Source: Shinella daejeonensis (lineage in GTDB: Bacteria > Pseudomonadota > Alphaproteobacteria > Rhizobiales > Rhizobiaceae). Taken from it: 64,000 nt of DNA. Position 1 is the first letter of the stretch. The number at the start of each line of letters is the position of its first letter. The stretch covers positions 62,001 through 126,000 of the forward strand of contig NZ_JAHWXY010000008.1 in NCBI RefSeq assembly GCF_024281235.1, given 5' to 3'. Made by a program: the position numbers and the translations under genes. A model generated the notes under the pieces. That model did no database searches and was not told the origin of the DNA. It saw only the letters and a program-made list of their open reading frames with translations. Shown one piece after another: positions 10,679 through 19,413 of this stretch.

Positions 10679-11928
10679 GCCCATTCGCCTCCGCGCATGA
10701 CCGCAACGCGGCTTCCGTCGGCGTATACGCCATCGACGTCCACCGTGCCGGAGCCGATCATCCAGTCGATGTGGATGAGGCTTTCATTGCCGCCCTGCGC
10801 GCGGATCTGTTCCGGCGAGAGGTTCGCGCCGTCGAGGAAGCACTTGGAATAGCATTGGCCGAGCGCGATGTGGCAGGAGGCGTTCTCATCGAACAGCGTG
10901 TTGTAGAAGAGGATGCCGCTTGCCGAGATCGGCGAGGAGTGCGGCACGAGCGCCACCTCGCCGAGCCGGCGTGCGCCCTCGTCGGTATCGAGAACCTTGG
11001 CGAGCACCGCTTCGCCCCGCGAGGCCTTCGCCTCGACGATGCGGCCGCCCTCGAAGCGCACCTGGATGTCGTCGATCAGCGTCCCCTGATGCGAGAGCGG
11101 CTTGGTGGAGGAGACATGGCCCTCGACGCGCAGGGCATGCGGCGTCGTGAAGACTTCCTCGGTGGGAATATTCGGATTGCAGGTGACGCCGTTCTTCGCC
11201 GTGGAGGCGCCGCCGTGCCATTCGTGGCCATCGGCGAGCCCGACCGTCAGGTCCGTGCCCGGCCCGGTGAAATGCAGAGCGGAAAACCGTCGATCGTTGA
11301 GCCATGCCGAGCGCTTCGCCAGGCCGGCGTTATGGGCGGCCCATGCCGCGACGGGATCCTCCACATCGACGCGCGAGGCGGCGAAGATCGCGTCGGCGAG
11401 CCTGCGGACCGCGACCGCCTCCGGTTCGTTCGGGAACACCTGTTTTGCCCAGGAGGGATTGGGATAGGAGACGATGTTCCAGTTGATGTCGAAATTGGCG
11501 ATCTTCTCCAGCGCCGGCTTGTAGGCGGTGGAATTGGCCTTGTTGGCGCGCGCGACCTTCCCCGGGTCCTCGCCGGAAAGAAGCATCGGATTGTCGCCGG
11601 CGATGGCCAGACGCGCCGCGCCGCCGGCGTAGGCTCTGGCCATGCCTTCGTAGAGCCAGTCCGCCGCCCGGTCGAAGCTCTCGTCCGGCGCATGAGCGTA
11701 GCGCGCCAGCGTCGTCTCCTCGTCAGAATAGAAGGTGCTGACAAGGCCCGCGCCGGCGATATAGGCGTGCCTGGTGATGAGCCGGGCAAGCGGCAGCGCG
11801 GCGACGGGCGCGGTCATCACGAGATCCTGCCCCTTTTGCAGTTGCAGGCCGACCCGTACGGCGACTTCGGCGAGCTTGTCGAGTTTGATGGGGTCGACGG
11901 CGGGAGCGGAGAAAGCGGTTTCGGTCAT
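10675..11928 (-). CDS. Aminopeptidase, M29 family
   Basis: A 417-residue cytoplasmic metallo-aminopeptidase of the M29 (AmpS/PepS/aminopeptidase T) family. Family hallmarks are TDLTVGL, the metal-site region with GVTCNPNIPTEEVFTTPH, and the C-terminal GNESLIHIDWMIGSGTVDVD. Length matches the family (about 410-420). The start at 11928 (MTETAFSAP) is preferred over 11961 because the extra residues look non-coding. The stop overlaps the start of the ProC-like gene by ATGA. Together with the deacylase and aminotransferase upstream it sits in a leftward run of amino-acid-related genes. Confidence 0.94.
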   Translation of the reverse strand: MTETAFSAPAVDPIKLDKLAEVAVRVGLQLQKGQDLVMTAPVAALPLARLITRHAYIAGAGLVSTFYSDEETTLARYAHAPDESFDRAADWLYEGMARAYAGGAARLAIAGDNPMLLSGEDPGKVARANKANSTAYKPALEKIANFDINWNIVSYPNPSWAKQVFPNEPEAVAVRRLADAIFAASRVDVEDPVAAWAAHNAGLAKRSAWLNDRRFSALHFTGPGTDLTVGLADGHEWHGGASTAKNGVTCNPNIPTEEVFTTPHALRVEGHVSSTKPLSHQGTLIDDIQVRFEGGRIVEAKASRGEAVLAKVLDTDEGARRLGEVALVPHSSPISASGILFYNTLFDENASCHIALGQCYSKCFLDGANLSPEQIRAQGGNESLIHIDWMIGSGTVDVDGVYADGSRVAVMRGGEWA

Positions 11929-12010
11929 GGCATGCCTGTCTGTTCGCAAATGGATGGGCAAGCTTAGTGCGCCGGACGGCGGATGAGAAGACGCAATGCG
12001 ATCAGGCGGA

Positions 12011-12484
12011 TCAGGCGACGAGCGAGGCGGCGATGGCCTTCAGCGCCGCCTGCGCGTCTTGCGGCGAAAGCCGGACCTGGAGCCCGCGCTGGCCGCCGTT
12101 GATGTAGACGGCGGCATGGCCAAGGGCTTCTTCCTCGATTGCCGTCGGCACCGGCTTCTTCTGCCCGAAAGGGCTGATGCCGCCGACATGATAGCCGGTG
12201 ATCCGCTCGGCATCGGCGGGTTTCATCATATGCGCGGCTTTTCCCCCGAAGGCGGCGGCGAGTTTCTTCATGCTCACCTCCCGGCTGGAAGGAACGATGA
12301 TGCAGACCGGTTTGCCGTCCACCTCCGCCATCAGCGTCTTCAGGACGCGCGACGCGTCCTCGCCGATCGCGTCGGCCGCCTGGAGACCGATGCGGTCGGC
12401 GCCCGGATCGTAGTCATAGGTGTGGACGGTGAAGGAAAGGCCGGCCTTCACGAGCGCCTGGGTCGCCCGGGTGGTTCTGGACAT
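12011..12484 (-). CDS. ybaK: Cys-tRNA(Pro)/Cys-tRNA(Cys) deacylase, YbaK family
   Basis: A 157-residue trans-editing protein that hydrolyses misacylated tRNA, mainly Cys-tRNA(Pro) in characterised homologues. The YbaK signature GYHVGGISPFGQKK (about residues 96-109) and the Lys-containing VLKTLMAEVDGKP region are intact. Its start lies 12 bases after the stop of the ArsC-like gene, so they are probably co-transcribed. A second, more distant YbaK-domain protein is encoded at 18955-19413. Confidence 0.93.
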   Translation of the reverse strand: MSRTTRATQALVKAGLSFTVHTYDYDPGADRIGLQAADAIGEDASRVLKTLMAEVDGKPVCIIVPSSREVSMKKLAAAFGGKAAHMMKPADAERITGYHVGGISPFGQKKPVPTAIEEEALGHAAVYINGGQRGLQVRLSPQDAQAALKAIAASLVA

Positions 12485-12496
12485 CGCGGTTTCCGC

Positions 12497-12841
12497 TCAG
12501 AAAAGGCTTTCATAGATTTCCGGCTTGAAGCCGGCGGTAAGCGCGCCGTCGCGGTCGAGGATGGGCCGCTTGATCATCGAGGGCTGCGCCTGCATCAGGG
12601 CGATCGCCCTGGCTGCGTCGAGATCCTGCCGTTCCGCCTCGGGCAGCTTGCGGAACGTGGTCCCGGCGCGGTTGAGAACGGTTTCCCAGCCGAGCGCCGC
12701 CACGAAGCGCTCCAGGCTCGTCGCGTCGATACCCTCGGTCTTGTAATCGTGGAACCGATAGGTGATGCCGCGGCCGTCGAGCCAGGCGCGCGCCTTCTTC
12801 ATCGTGTCGCAATTCTTTATGCCGTAGATCGTGACGGTCAT
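12497..12841 (-). CDS. ArsC/Spx-family thioredoxin-fold protein (YffB-like)
   Basis: A 114-residue small cytoplasmic protein of the ArsC/Spx superfamily. It begins MTVTIYGIKNCDTMKKARAW, with a single N-terminal Cys in the position of the ArsC nucleophile, and keeps the RPILD region. YffB-type members are distant from true arsenate reductases and their reaction is not firmly known. The start at 12841 follows GGAGATCTTA; an in-frame ATG 12 bases upstream is less well placed. It lies between the aminotransferase and the YbaK deacylase, 12 bases ahead of the latter. Confidence 0.9.
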   Translation of the reverse strand: MTVTIYGIKNCDTMKKARAWLDGRGITYRFHDYKTEGIDATSLERFVAALGWETVLNRAGTTFRKLPEAERQDLDAARAIALMQAQPSMIKRPILDRDGALTAGFKPEIYESLF

Positions 12842-12888
12842 TAAGATCTCCATGGTTGCAAGTGGGCCTGCCTGAGCCTTCCGAACGT

Positions 12889-14058
12889 TCAGAGGCTGCG
12901 GAACTTCTCCGCGACGGTCTCGACCTCAAGGCTTTTCAGCCCGGCGATATTGATACGGCCAGAGGCGGGCATATAGATCGCGTGTTCATCGCGCAGCCGT
13001 GACACGTCCGCCGCATCGAGCGGCAGCAGCGAGAACATGCCTTCCTGATCGGCGATGGCCTCGAGCGCCGGCCAGCGCTGCGCGAGGCTGGCGGAAAGCC
13101 GCGTGCGGATCGCCGTGATACGCTGCCGCATGCCTTCAAGCTCGGCCATCCAGTCGGCCTTCAGCGTCTCGTCGCCGAGAATGGCGCTGACGATGGCCGA
13201 GCCGTGATCGGGCGGCATGGAATAGTTCACGCGCGCGAAAGCCGCCAGGTTGGTGCGCACGGAAAGCGCTGCGGCGGGCGTCTCGCAGACGGCATAGACG
13301 GCGCCGGTGCGTTCGCGATAGAGCCCGAAGGACTTCGAGCAGGACACCGCCACCAGCGCTTCGGGGACGGATGACAGCAGCATGCGCAGCCCGGCCGCGT
13401 CCTCGTCAAGGCCGCGGCCGAAGCCCTGATAGGCGATGTCAATAAGCGGAATGAGGCCGCGCGCGGCGATGATGTCGCAGACCATGCGCCATTGCGCCGT
13501 CGAAAGGCCGGCTCCGCTCGGATTGTGGCAGCTTGCATGCAGCAGAACGGCCTCGCCGCGCGCAGCCTGCGACAGGGCGTCCGTCATACGCTCGAAAAGC
13601 ACGGTCTGCGAGGGAATGTCGAAGAAGGGATAAGGGGCGAGCGAAAGGCCTGCGGTCTCGAAGATCGCGGCGTGATTGGACCAGCCCGGCAGGCCGAGCC
13701 GCACGGTTCCGGCGCCGGTCTTGGCCAGCAGGTCCGCGGCGATCCGCAGCGCGCCGGAACCGCCGGGCGTCTGGAGCGTGGCAATCGCGCGGCCCCGGCC
13801 TTCGGCCCCCGCCGTCAGTTCCCAGAGACGCTCGAGGAAGACGGCGTCGCCTTCCGGTCCCACATAGGCCTTGGTCGCCTGTGTCTCGACAAGCCGCCGT
13901 TCGGCGGCCTTCACCGCGCGCAGGATCGGCGTCGCGCCCGTCTCGTCGCGATAGACGCCGACGCCGAGATCGACCTTGCCGGGACGCGTATCGGCGCGGA
14001 AGAGCCCGATCAGGGCGAGCAATGGATCATCGGGCTGGCGGGCAAGCGTCTCGAACAT
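12889..14058 (-). CDS. tyrB: Aromatic amino acid aminotransferase (class I, TyrB/AspC type)
   Basis: A 389-residue PLP enzyme that transfers amino groups between aromatic or dicarboxylic amino acids and 2-oxoglutarate. Subgroup I-alpha features are clear: the N-terminal FETLARQPDDPLLALIGLF, LHASCHNPSG, the SCSKSFGLYRERTG motif with the PLP lysine at residue 242, and the C-terminal SGRINIAGL with the carboxylate-binding Arg. Whether it prefers aromatic or aspartate substrates cannot be fixed from sequence. It heads a leftward run with the ArsC-like and YbaK genes. Confidence 0.93.
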   Translation of the reverse strand: MFETLARQPDDPLLALIGLFRADTRPGKVDLGVGVYRDETGATPILRAVKAAERRLVETQATKAYVGPEGDAVFLERLWELTAGAEGRGRAIATLQTPGGSGALRIAADLLAKTGAGTVRLGLPGWSNHAAIFETAGLSLAPYPFFDIPSQTVLFERMTDALSQAARGEAVLLHASCHNPSGAGLSTAQWRMVCDIIAARGLIPLIDIAYQGFGRGLDEDAAGLRMLLSSVPEALVAVSCSKSFGLYRERTGAVYAVCETPAAALSVRTNLAAFARVNYSMPPDHGSAIVSAILGDETLKADWMAELEGMRQRITAIRTRLSASLAQRWPALEAIADQEGMFSLLPLDAADVSRLRDEHAIYMPASGRINIAGLKSLEVETVAEKFRSL

Positions 14059-14232
14059 GGCGTCGTTTCTCGCAAAGGGTGAACGGAAGGGCGCTGGACC
14101 CTAGGCCAAAGGCGCGACAAAATCGACCGGCAACTTGCCCGAAAGCGGGCTTTCCGGCATTTTCCGCGCCGCTGCGGTTGCGGCGCGTGTCCGTGCCCCC
14201 ATATGATGGGACAAGGCCACGAGGAAAATTTG

Positions 14233-15087
14233 GTGGACAGGAACAACAACGCAAAGCTCGCGCCGGCGGCGCTGCTGACGGCCATCCGCAAACGGCGGGG
14301 CCATCGGTCGGCGGAAAACAATCGCCCCGGCGATACCGTCATTGCCTCCTATAATGTGCACAAATGCGTGGGCGTCGACCGCCGCTTCGATCCGCAGCGC
14401 ACGGCGGCCGTCATTGCCGAGATGGACGCCGACGTCATCGCCATCCAGGAAGCCGACAAGCGGTTCGGCAAACGCTCGGGCCTGCTCGACCTGGAGGCGC
14501 TGGAGCGCGATTGCGGCCTCGTTCCGGTGCCGATCACCGCGCTGTCGTCTTCCGGCCATGGCTGGCACGGCAATATGATCATGATCCGCAAGGGTGCGGT
14601 TTGCGCCGTCCGGCAGTTGAAGCTGCCGGGCGTCGAGCCGCGCGGCGCGCTGGTGGTGACGCTGGATTTCCCCACGGGCCGCCTGCGGCTGGTCGCCGCC
14701 CATTTCGGCCTGCTCAGGCGCTCGCGCGAGCAGCAGGCGATGGCGGTTCTTGCCTCGGTCGCCGAGGATGAGAACATGCCGACGCTGCTCGTCGGCGATC
14801 TCAACGAATGGCGTGTCGGCGACCGCTCCTCGCTCTCCCGCCTGAAGCCGGTCTTCGATCCGGTCGCTGGCGCGGTGCCGAGTTTTCCCTCGCGCTTTCC
14901 CGTTCTGGCGCTCGATCGGGCGCTCGGCCATCCGCACGACCTCGTCACCTCCCTTGACGCCCACGACACGCCGCTGGCCCGCATCGCCTCCGACCATCTG
15001 CCGATCAAGGCGCATATCGACCTCAAGGCGATATGGGAGCGCTCCTACGGCAACGAGCTTACAGATAGGGTGAGCCAAGCCATGTGA
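14233..15087 (+). CDS. Endonuclease/exonuclease/phosphatase family protein
   Basis: A protein of about 284 residues with the EEP fold (Mg-dependent phosphodiesterase or phosphatase). Visible motifs are TVIASYNVHKCVG, the catalytic Glu in DVIAIQEADKRF, LLVGDLNEW with the Asp/Asn pair, and the terminal IASDHLPIKA with Asp-His. I take the GTG at 14233, placed after GAGGAAAATTTG, over the ATG at 14203, which lacks a ribosome site. It resembles the small EEP proteins often beside cardiolipin synthase genes. Here its last 29 bases overlap the end of that convergent gene, so a shared lipid-related role is possible but unproven. Confidence 0.88.
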   Translation: MDRNNNAKLAPAALLTAIRKRRGHRSAENNRPGDTVIASYNVHKCVGVDRRFDPQRTAAVIAEMDADVIAIQEADKRFGKRSGLLDLEALERDCGLVPVPITALSSSGHGWHGNMIMIRKGAVCAVRQLKLPGVEPRGALVVTLDFPTGRLRLVAAHFGLLRRSREQQAMAVLASVAEDENMPTLLVGDLNEWRVGDRSSLSRLKPVFDPVAGAVPSFPSRFPVLALDRALGHPHDLVTSLDAHDTPLARIASDHLPIKAHIDLKAIWERSYGNELTDRVSQAM

Positions 15088-16516
15088 CGCGCTCGATAAG
15101 CCGACGCAGGAAAGGCCGCGCGCGCAAGGCGTCGAGCTTCACCTGCTCCGCCTGGGAAAGAGCAAGGGCGATGCGCCTGCCGATCAGGTCGGCGAAGGGG
15201 CCGTCGATCACCTCGATGTCCACCTCGAAGTTCAATCGCAGCGAGCGCTGGTCGATATTCGACGAGCCGATATAGCTCCAGACGCCGTCGATCACCGTGA
15301 GCTTGGAGTGGTTGAAGGTTCCGGCGGACCGCCAGATGCGGCACCCCGCCTTCAGGAGCTGGTCGAATTGGGCGGTCATGGCGAGATCCACCAGCTTGAG
15401 ATTGTTGACGGCGGGAACGACGATGTCGATCTCCACGCCACGCCGGGCGGCGGTGGCGATGGCGCTGATCAGTTCCCGGTCGGGCAGGAAATAGGGCGAC
15501 ATGATGTGGATGTGCCGCTTGGCAATGGAGACGGCTCCCATCAGCATGCGATGGTTGCTTTCGACGCTCTTGTCGGGGCCGGAAGAAACCACGCGCGCCA
15601 GCATGCCGTTTCCCGGCGCATCCGGCTGTGCGGGGATCTGCCAGGCAGGACCCGCCAGCACCCGCCCGCCGGAAAAGCGCCAGTCCTCATAGGCGGTGCG
15701 GAACAGATCGCGGACAATCGGCCCGGTCACGCGGAAATGCGTGTCGAGCGCGGCGGCCTCGCCGGCATGGACGGTGGAAAAGCCGGCGCGGATGTTGAGG
15801 CCGCCGGTGAAGCCGACGGCGCCGTCGACGACCAGGATCTTGCGGTGGGTGCGCAGGTTCGCATAGGGCAGCCGGAGGCCCATGACGATATTGCCGTTGA
15901 ACACCTCGACCGGCACGCCGGCGCGGCGCAGGTCCGCCACGATGGAGGGGATGGAATAGCGCGCGCCGACCGCGTCGATCACCACCCGGACCTCCACTCC
16001 CCGCCGCACGGCCGCCGCAAGGGTCTCGACGAAGCGTCTGCCGACCGCGTCCCGGTCGAAGATATAGGTTTCCAGCAGGACCGAGCGTTTCGCCTGCCCG
16101 ATCGCCTCCAGCATCGCGCCATAGGCCTCGTCGCCGTTGGAAAGCATGGCGATGCGGTTGCCGCTGGTGAGGCGGCCGCGGCTGACGTTGTCACCGAGCC
16201 GCTGCATGGCGGCGAGCGCCCCGCCAAAGGCGGATTGCACATGCTCGCCGGAGACCTCGTGACCGGTCTTCGGGTGGCCGTCGGCCAGCAGACCCTCGCG
16301 GCCGAGGTTGAGCGTCTTGCGGCGGATGCGGTTGACGCCGGCGATGGAATAGAGCAGCGCGCCGACAACGGGCGACAGCATGATGACGCCGACCCAGCCG
16401 ATTGCCGCCCGCACTTCCTCCTTCGTCATCGTCGCATGAATGGCCGCCGGAACGCCGAGGACGAGCGACAGGACGACGAGGATATGCGGCCAATAGGCAT
16501 AGAAGGTGTCGAGCAT
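15059..16516 (-). CDS. cls: Cardiolipin synthase (phospholipase D superfamily)
   Basis: A 485-residue inner-membrane protein with two N-terminal membrane segments (about residues 5-22 and 35-57) followed by two PLD domains. The first HKD motif is HRKILVVDG and the second NHSKLTVIDG, each followed by a Gly-rich stretch (FTGGLN, YIGSSN). This is the architecture of ClsA-type cardiolipin synthases, which join two phosphatidylglycerols or a related donor. The ATG at 16516 gives MLDTFYAYWPHI, the usual short N-terminus; an upstream TTG would add 24 non-family residues. It overlaps the convergent EEP gene by 29 bases. Confidence 0.93.
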   Translation of the reverse strand: MLDTFYAYWPHILVVLSLVLGVPAAIHATMTKEEVRAAIGWVGVIMLSPVVGALLYSIAGVNRIRRKTLNLGREGLLADGHPKTGHEVSGEHVQSAFGGALAAMQRLGDNVSRGRLTSGNRIAMLSNGDEAYGAMLEAIGQAKRSVLLETYIFDRDAVGRRFVETLAAAVRRGVEVRVVIDAVGARYSIPSIVADLRRAGVPVEVFNGNIVMGLRLPYANLRTHRKILVVDGAVGFTGGLNIRAGFSTVHAGEAAALDTHFRVTGPIVRDLFRTAYEDWRFSGGRVLAGPAWQIPAQPDAPGNGMLARVVSSGPDKSVESNHRMLMGAVSIAKRHIHIMSPYFLPDRELISAIATAARRGVEIDIVVPAVNNLKLVDLAMTAQFDQLLKAGCRIWRSAGTFNHSKLTVIDGVWSYIGSSNIDQRSLRLNFEVDIEVIDGPFADLIGRRIALALSQAEQVKLDALRARPFLRRLIERVTWLGSPYL

Positions 16517-16711
16517 GTGCGCGCGGATCGTCCTTTCTGATCGGCGGCGGAATGTGCCGTCGACTATATATCGTCTTCGCCGCGACAATTGCGAGAGGGG
16601 CTATTGCATGGAAACGGCTGCGGAAAAGATCGCCCGGCCAGTGAAAAACGGGTTGATCCCCGTCGGCCGGGGGAGGATCCTGCGGGAGAATGGATGGAAG
16701 GAGAGACGGCC

Positions 16712-17272
16712 ATGTCGAAAGCGGCCGGTCATCTGGTTTTCGAGACGGCGGGCGGGCCGTGCGGCGTCGCCTGGAGCGGTGCGGGCATTTTGCGTTTCCA
16801 GCTTCCCGCCGCCGATGCGGCGGCGGTGCGCCGTCTGCTCCTGCGCGACGGCGCGGTCGCCGGGACGGGGGCGCCGCCGGATTTCGTCCGTGCCGCCGTT
16901 ACCGCCGTCCAGCGCTATTTTTCCGGCGAGGCCGTGGATTTCACCGATGTGCCGCTGGACCTTTCGGCGGAAAGCGGGACCTTCCGGACGATCTACGCCG
17001 AGACGCGCCGCCTGCGCTGGGGCGAGACGACGACCTATGGCGCGCTTGCCCGGGCGGTCGATGCGGGGCCGGAAGGCGCGCGCCTCGTGGGCCAGGCCAT
17101 GGCGCGCAATCCGGTGGCGCTCATCATTCCCTGCCACCGGGTTCTGGCGGCCGGCGGCCGGGTCGGCGGTTTTTCCGCTCCGGGCGGCGCGCAGGCGAAG
17201 CTGAAGATGCTGGCGCTGGAGGGTATCGGTGTCGGACCGCCGCCCTCCGCCCAGCGCGCCTTCGGTTTCTGA
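16712..17272 (+). CDS. ogt: Methylated-DNA--protein-cysteine S-methyltransferase (Ogt-like)
   Basis: A 186-residue suicide DNA-repair protein that transfers alkyl groups from O6-alkylguanine to its own Cys. The acceptor motif is IIPCHRVLA, preceded by the helix-turn-helix TTYGALARAV and GQAMARNP (Arg finger region), and followed by GRVGGFSAPGG. The start at 16712 follows GGAAGGAGAGACGGCC. The gene is divergent from cardiolipin synthase and ends at a strong hairpin. A second methyltransferase fused to an AraC-type HTH is encoded at 49285-50157. Confidence 0.95.
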   Translation: MSKAAGHLVFETAGGPCGVAWSGAGILRFQLPAADAAAVRRLLLRDGAVAGTGAPPDFVRAAVTAVQRYFSGEAVDFTDVPLDLSAESGTFRTIYAETRRLRWGETTTYGALARAVDAGPEGARLVGQAMARNPVALIIPCHRVLAAGGRVGGFSAPGGAQAKLKMLALEGIGVGPPPSAQRAFGF

Positions 17273-17300
17273 CGCGGCCGGCCGGTGGCGGCCGTGTCCA

Positions 17301-17346
17301 CGAAAGCAAAGGGGGCCACGCTCGCCGCGCGGCCCCGTTGCTTTCG
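17301..17346. terminator. Hairpin between ogt and azgA (probable bidirectional terminator)
   Basis: A long, nearly perfect stem pairs CGAAAGCAA-GGGGGCC with GGCCCC-TTGCTTTCG around a 13-base GC-rich loop and is followed by TTTG. It lies 28 bases after the end of ogt and beyond the end of the convergent permease gene, so it could stop transcription from both sides. Confidence 0.65.
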
Positions 17347-17384
17347 TTTGCGGTCAGCCGTTCCGTAGCGGCACCTGTTTTCTT

Positions 17385-17435
17385 AGCCGCATTTCCGGGC
17401 GCAAAACCGTTTCACACTTTTGCTGGAAATGCTCT
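17385..17435 (-). repeat. Rhizobial-type palindromic intergenic repeat, copy A
   Basis: A 51-base element that matches the one at 24384-24434 in 47 of 51 positions on the opposite strand. It can fold with an outer TTTCC/GGAAA and an inner GCAAAA/TTTTGC stem. It abuts the end of the permease gene, overlapping its TAG stop codon by two bases. Confidence 0.85.
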
Positions 17436-18726
17436 ATTCGGCGAAGAAGGCGAAGCGGATCACGAAGAGGACCGCCACGATCAGCGTTGCCGGATGGATG
17501 GCGCGCCATTGGCCGGTGAAGGCTTTCAGCACGACATAGCTCACGAAGCCGAAGGCCAGTCCGTTGGCGATGGAATAGGTGAACGGCATGGCGAGCGCCG
17601 TCAGCGCCGCCGGCGCCGCTTCCGTCAGTTCCTCCCATTCGACGTCGACCAGTTCGCGGATCATCAGGCAGGCCACATAGAGCAGCGCCGGCGCTGTCGC
17701 ATAGGTCGGCACGGAGCCGGCCAGCGGCGCGATGAACAGGGCGGCGAGAAACAGCACGGCGACGACGAGGGCGGTAAGGCCGGTGCGGCCACCGGCCTGT
17801 ACGCCGGACGCGCTTTCGACATAGGCGGTGGTGCTGCTCGTGCCGAGCATCGAACCGGCGACGATGGCGGTGCTGTCGGCCAGCAGCGCGCGGCCGAGAC
17901 GGTTCGGCTTGCCTTCCTCGATGAGCTTCGCGCGCTTGGCGACGCCGATCAGCGTGCCGGTCGCGTCGAAGACCTCGACGAGCACGAAGACAAGGATGAC
18001 GTGCAGCAGGCCGCCGTGCAGCGCGCCGACGATGTCGAGCTGGAAGAAGGTGGGCAGGATCGAAGGCGGCGCCGAGACCAGGCCCTGAAATTCGCTGACG
18101 CCGAGGAACCAGGACAGCACGGTGACGGTGAGGATGCCGATCAGGATGGAGCCCTTGACCCGCAGCGCATCGAGCACGGCGATGATGAAGAAGCCGAGGA
18201 TCGCCAGGAGCGGCCCCGTCGCGGTGAGTTCACCGAGCCCGACGAGCGTTGCGGGATTGGCCACGACGATGCCGGAGCTTTTCAGCGCGATGATGCCGAG
18301 GAACAGGCCGATACCGGCGGCGATCGCGCTCCGGAGGGAATGCGGGATGCCGTCGATCAGCCAGCGCCGGATGCCGGTGACGGTCAGGATCACGAAGATC
18401 ATGCCCGAGATGAACACCGCGCCCAGCGCCTGCTGCCAGGTGAAGCCCAGTGCGGCGACCACGGTGAAGGCGAAGAAGGCATTGAGTCCCATGCCGGGAG
18501 CCATGGCGATCGGCCAGTTGGCGACGAGCGCCATGATGGCCGAGCCGAGGGCGGCGGCCAGACAGGTCGCGACGAAGACCGCGTCGCGATCCATCCCGGT
18601 CGATGACAGGATATCCGGGTTGACGAAGATGATATAGGACATCGTGAGGAACGTCGTCAGGCCGGCCACCAGTTCGGTGCGGACGGACGTGCGGTGCTCA
18701 CTGAGCTTGAAAAGCCGTTCAAACAT
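17434..18726 (-). CDS. Purine (guanine/hypoxanthine-type) permease, AzgA/NCS2 family
   Basis: A 430-residue inner-membrane permease of the AzgA-like branch of the NCS2 nucleobase transporters, expected to take up guanine, hypoxanthine or adenine by proton symport. It opens MFERLFKLSEHRTSVRTEL and carries the AzgA signatures TFLTMSYIIFVNP and GMGLNAFFAF, then about twelve to fourteen hydrophobic segments and the ESASGVQAGGRTGLTA region. The ATG at 18726 follows GGGGGGAGAAAAC. The 228-base leader upstream is GC-rich with a GGCCGC/GCGGCC hairpin at 18804-18817. I could not match that leader to a known purine riboswitch. Confidence 0.93.
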   Translation of the reverse strand: MFERLFKLSEHRTSVRTELVAGLTTFLTMSYIIFVNPDILSSTGMDRDAVFVATCLAAALGSAIMALVANWPIAMAPGMGLNAFFAFTVVAALGFTWQQALGAVFISGMIFVILTVTGIRRWLIDGIPHSLRSAIAAGIGLFLGIIALKSSGIVVANPATLVGLGELTATGPLLAILGFFIIAVLDALRVKGSILIGILTVTVLSWFLGVSEFQGLVSAPPSILPTFFQLDIVGALHGGLLHVILVFVLVEVFDATGTLIGVAKRAKLIEEGKPNRLGRALLADSTAIVAGSMLGTSSTTAYVESASGVQAGGRTGLTALVVAVLFLAALFIAPLAGSVPTYATAPALLYVACLMIRELVDVEWEELTEAAPAALTALAMPFTYSIANGLAFGFVSYVVLKAFTGQWRAIHPATLIVAVLFVIRFAFFAE

Positions 18727-18954
18727 GTTTTCTCCCCCCAATGGCGAACGCCAGGGGCGTCGCCTTGCATTGACAGCCGGCCGGGCATCTCCTCCGTCCG
18801 TCCGGCCGCAGGCGGCCGCTTCGCCGGGGAAGCCTGCCGTCCGCAAGTCCGGCATAGTGCTTTTTGTCACGCTTTTGCGCCAGACGGCAATTGCCGTGAA
18901 TTTCGACGAAAGTCTTTCAGGAAATGCGCGCCGTCGCGATCGCCGGCCCCGTGC

Positions 18955-19413
18955 CTATTCGCAGACGTCGACCCACTGCGCCGAAACGAGTTCGGCCATG
19001 CGAAGCGGGGCGATGCGCACCGCCGCATTGGTCGCGCCTGCCGCCGGCACCACCTCGGTGAAGGGCCGCAGCGATTCGTCGCAATAGACGGCAAGTGCGG
19101 ACGGCAGGCCGAAGGGGCAGACGCCGCCCGGCGGATGGCTGGTCGCGGCGATCACCGTATCGGCGTCCAGCATGCGCGGCTTGCCGCCGAAACGGTCCTT
19201 GAACTTGCGGTTGCTGAGCCTCGCGGTTCCGCTGGTCACGAGCAGCAGGACGTCTTCGCCGACCCTGAGGCAGATGGTCTTGGCGATCTGTTCGGGCGCA
19301 ACCGAATGGGCGGCAGCCGCCAGTGCGACGGTGGCGGAGCTTTCCTCCGTGACCAGAACGGGGATATCGGGAGCATGCTGCTGGAAAAAGGCGCGGACGG
19401 ATTCAAGGGACAT
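18955..19413 (-). CDS. YbaK/ProX-domain aminoacyl-tRNA deacylase-like protein
   Basis: A 152-residue YbaK-fold protein of the INS superfamily, whose members edit misacylated tRNA. The conserved Lys is in the QIAKTICLRVG strand, and the loop reads SHPPGGVCPFGLP, the pattern of the PrdX/YeaK-like branch rather than the GGISPFGQKK of true YbaK. The substrate amino acid is not known. It is the last ordinary gene before the short tRNA-bounded insert; its start lies 225 bases from the distal copy of the tRNA end. Confidence 0.88.
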   Translation of the reverse strand: MSLESVRAFFQQHAPDIPVLVTEESSATVALAAAAHSVAPEQIAKTICLRVGEDVLLLVTSGTARLSNRKFKDRFGGKPRMLDADTVIAATSHPPGGVCPFGLPSALAVYCDESLRPFTEVVPAAGATNAAVRIAPLRMAELVSAQWVDVCE

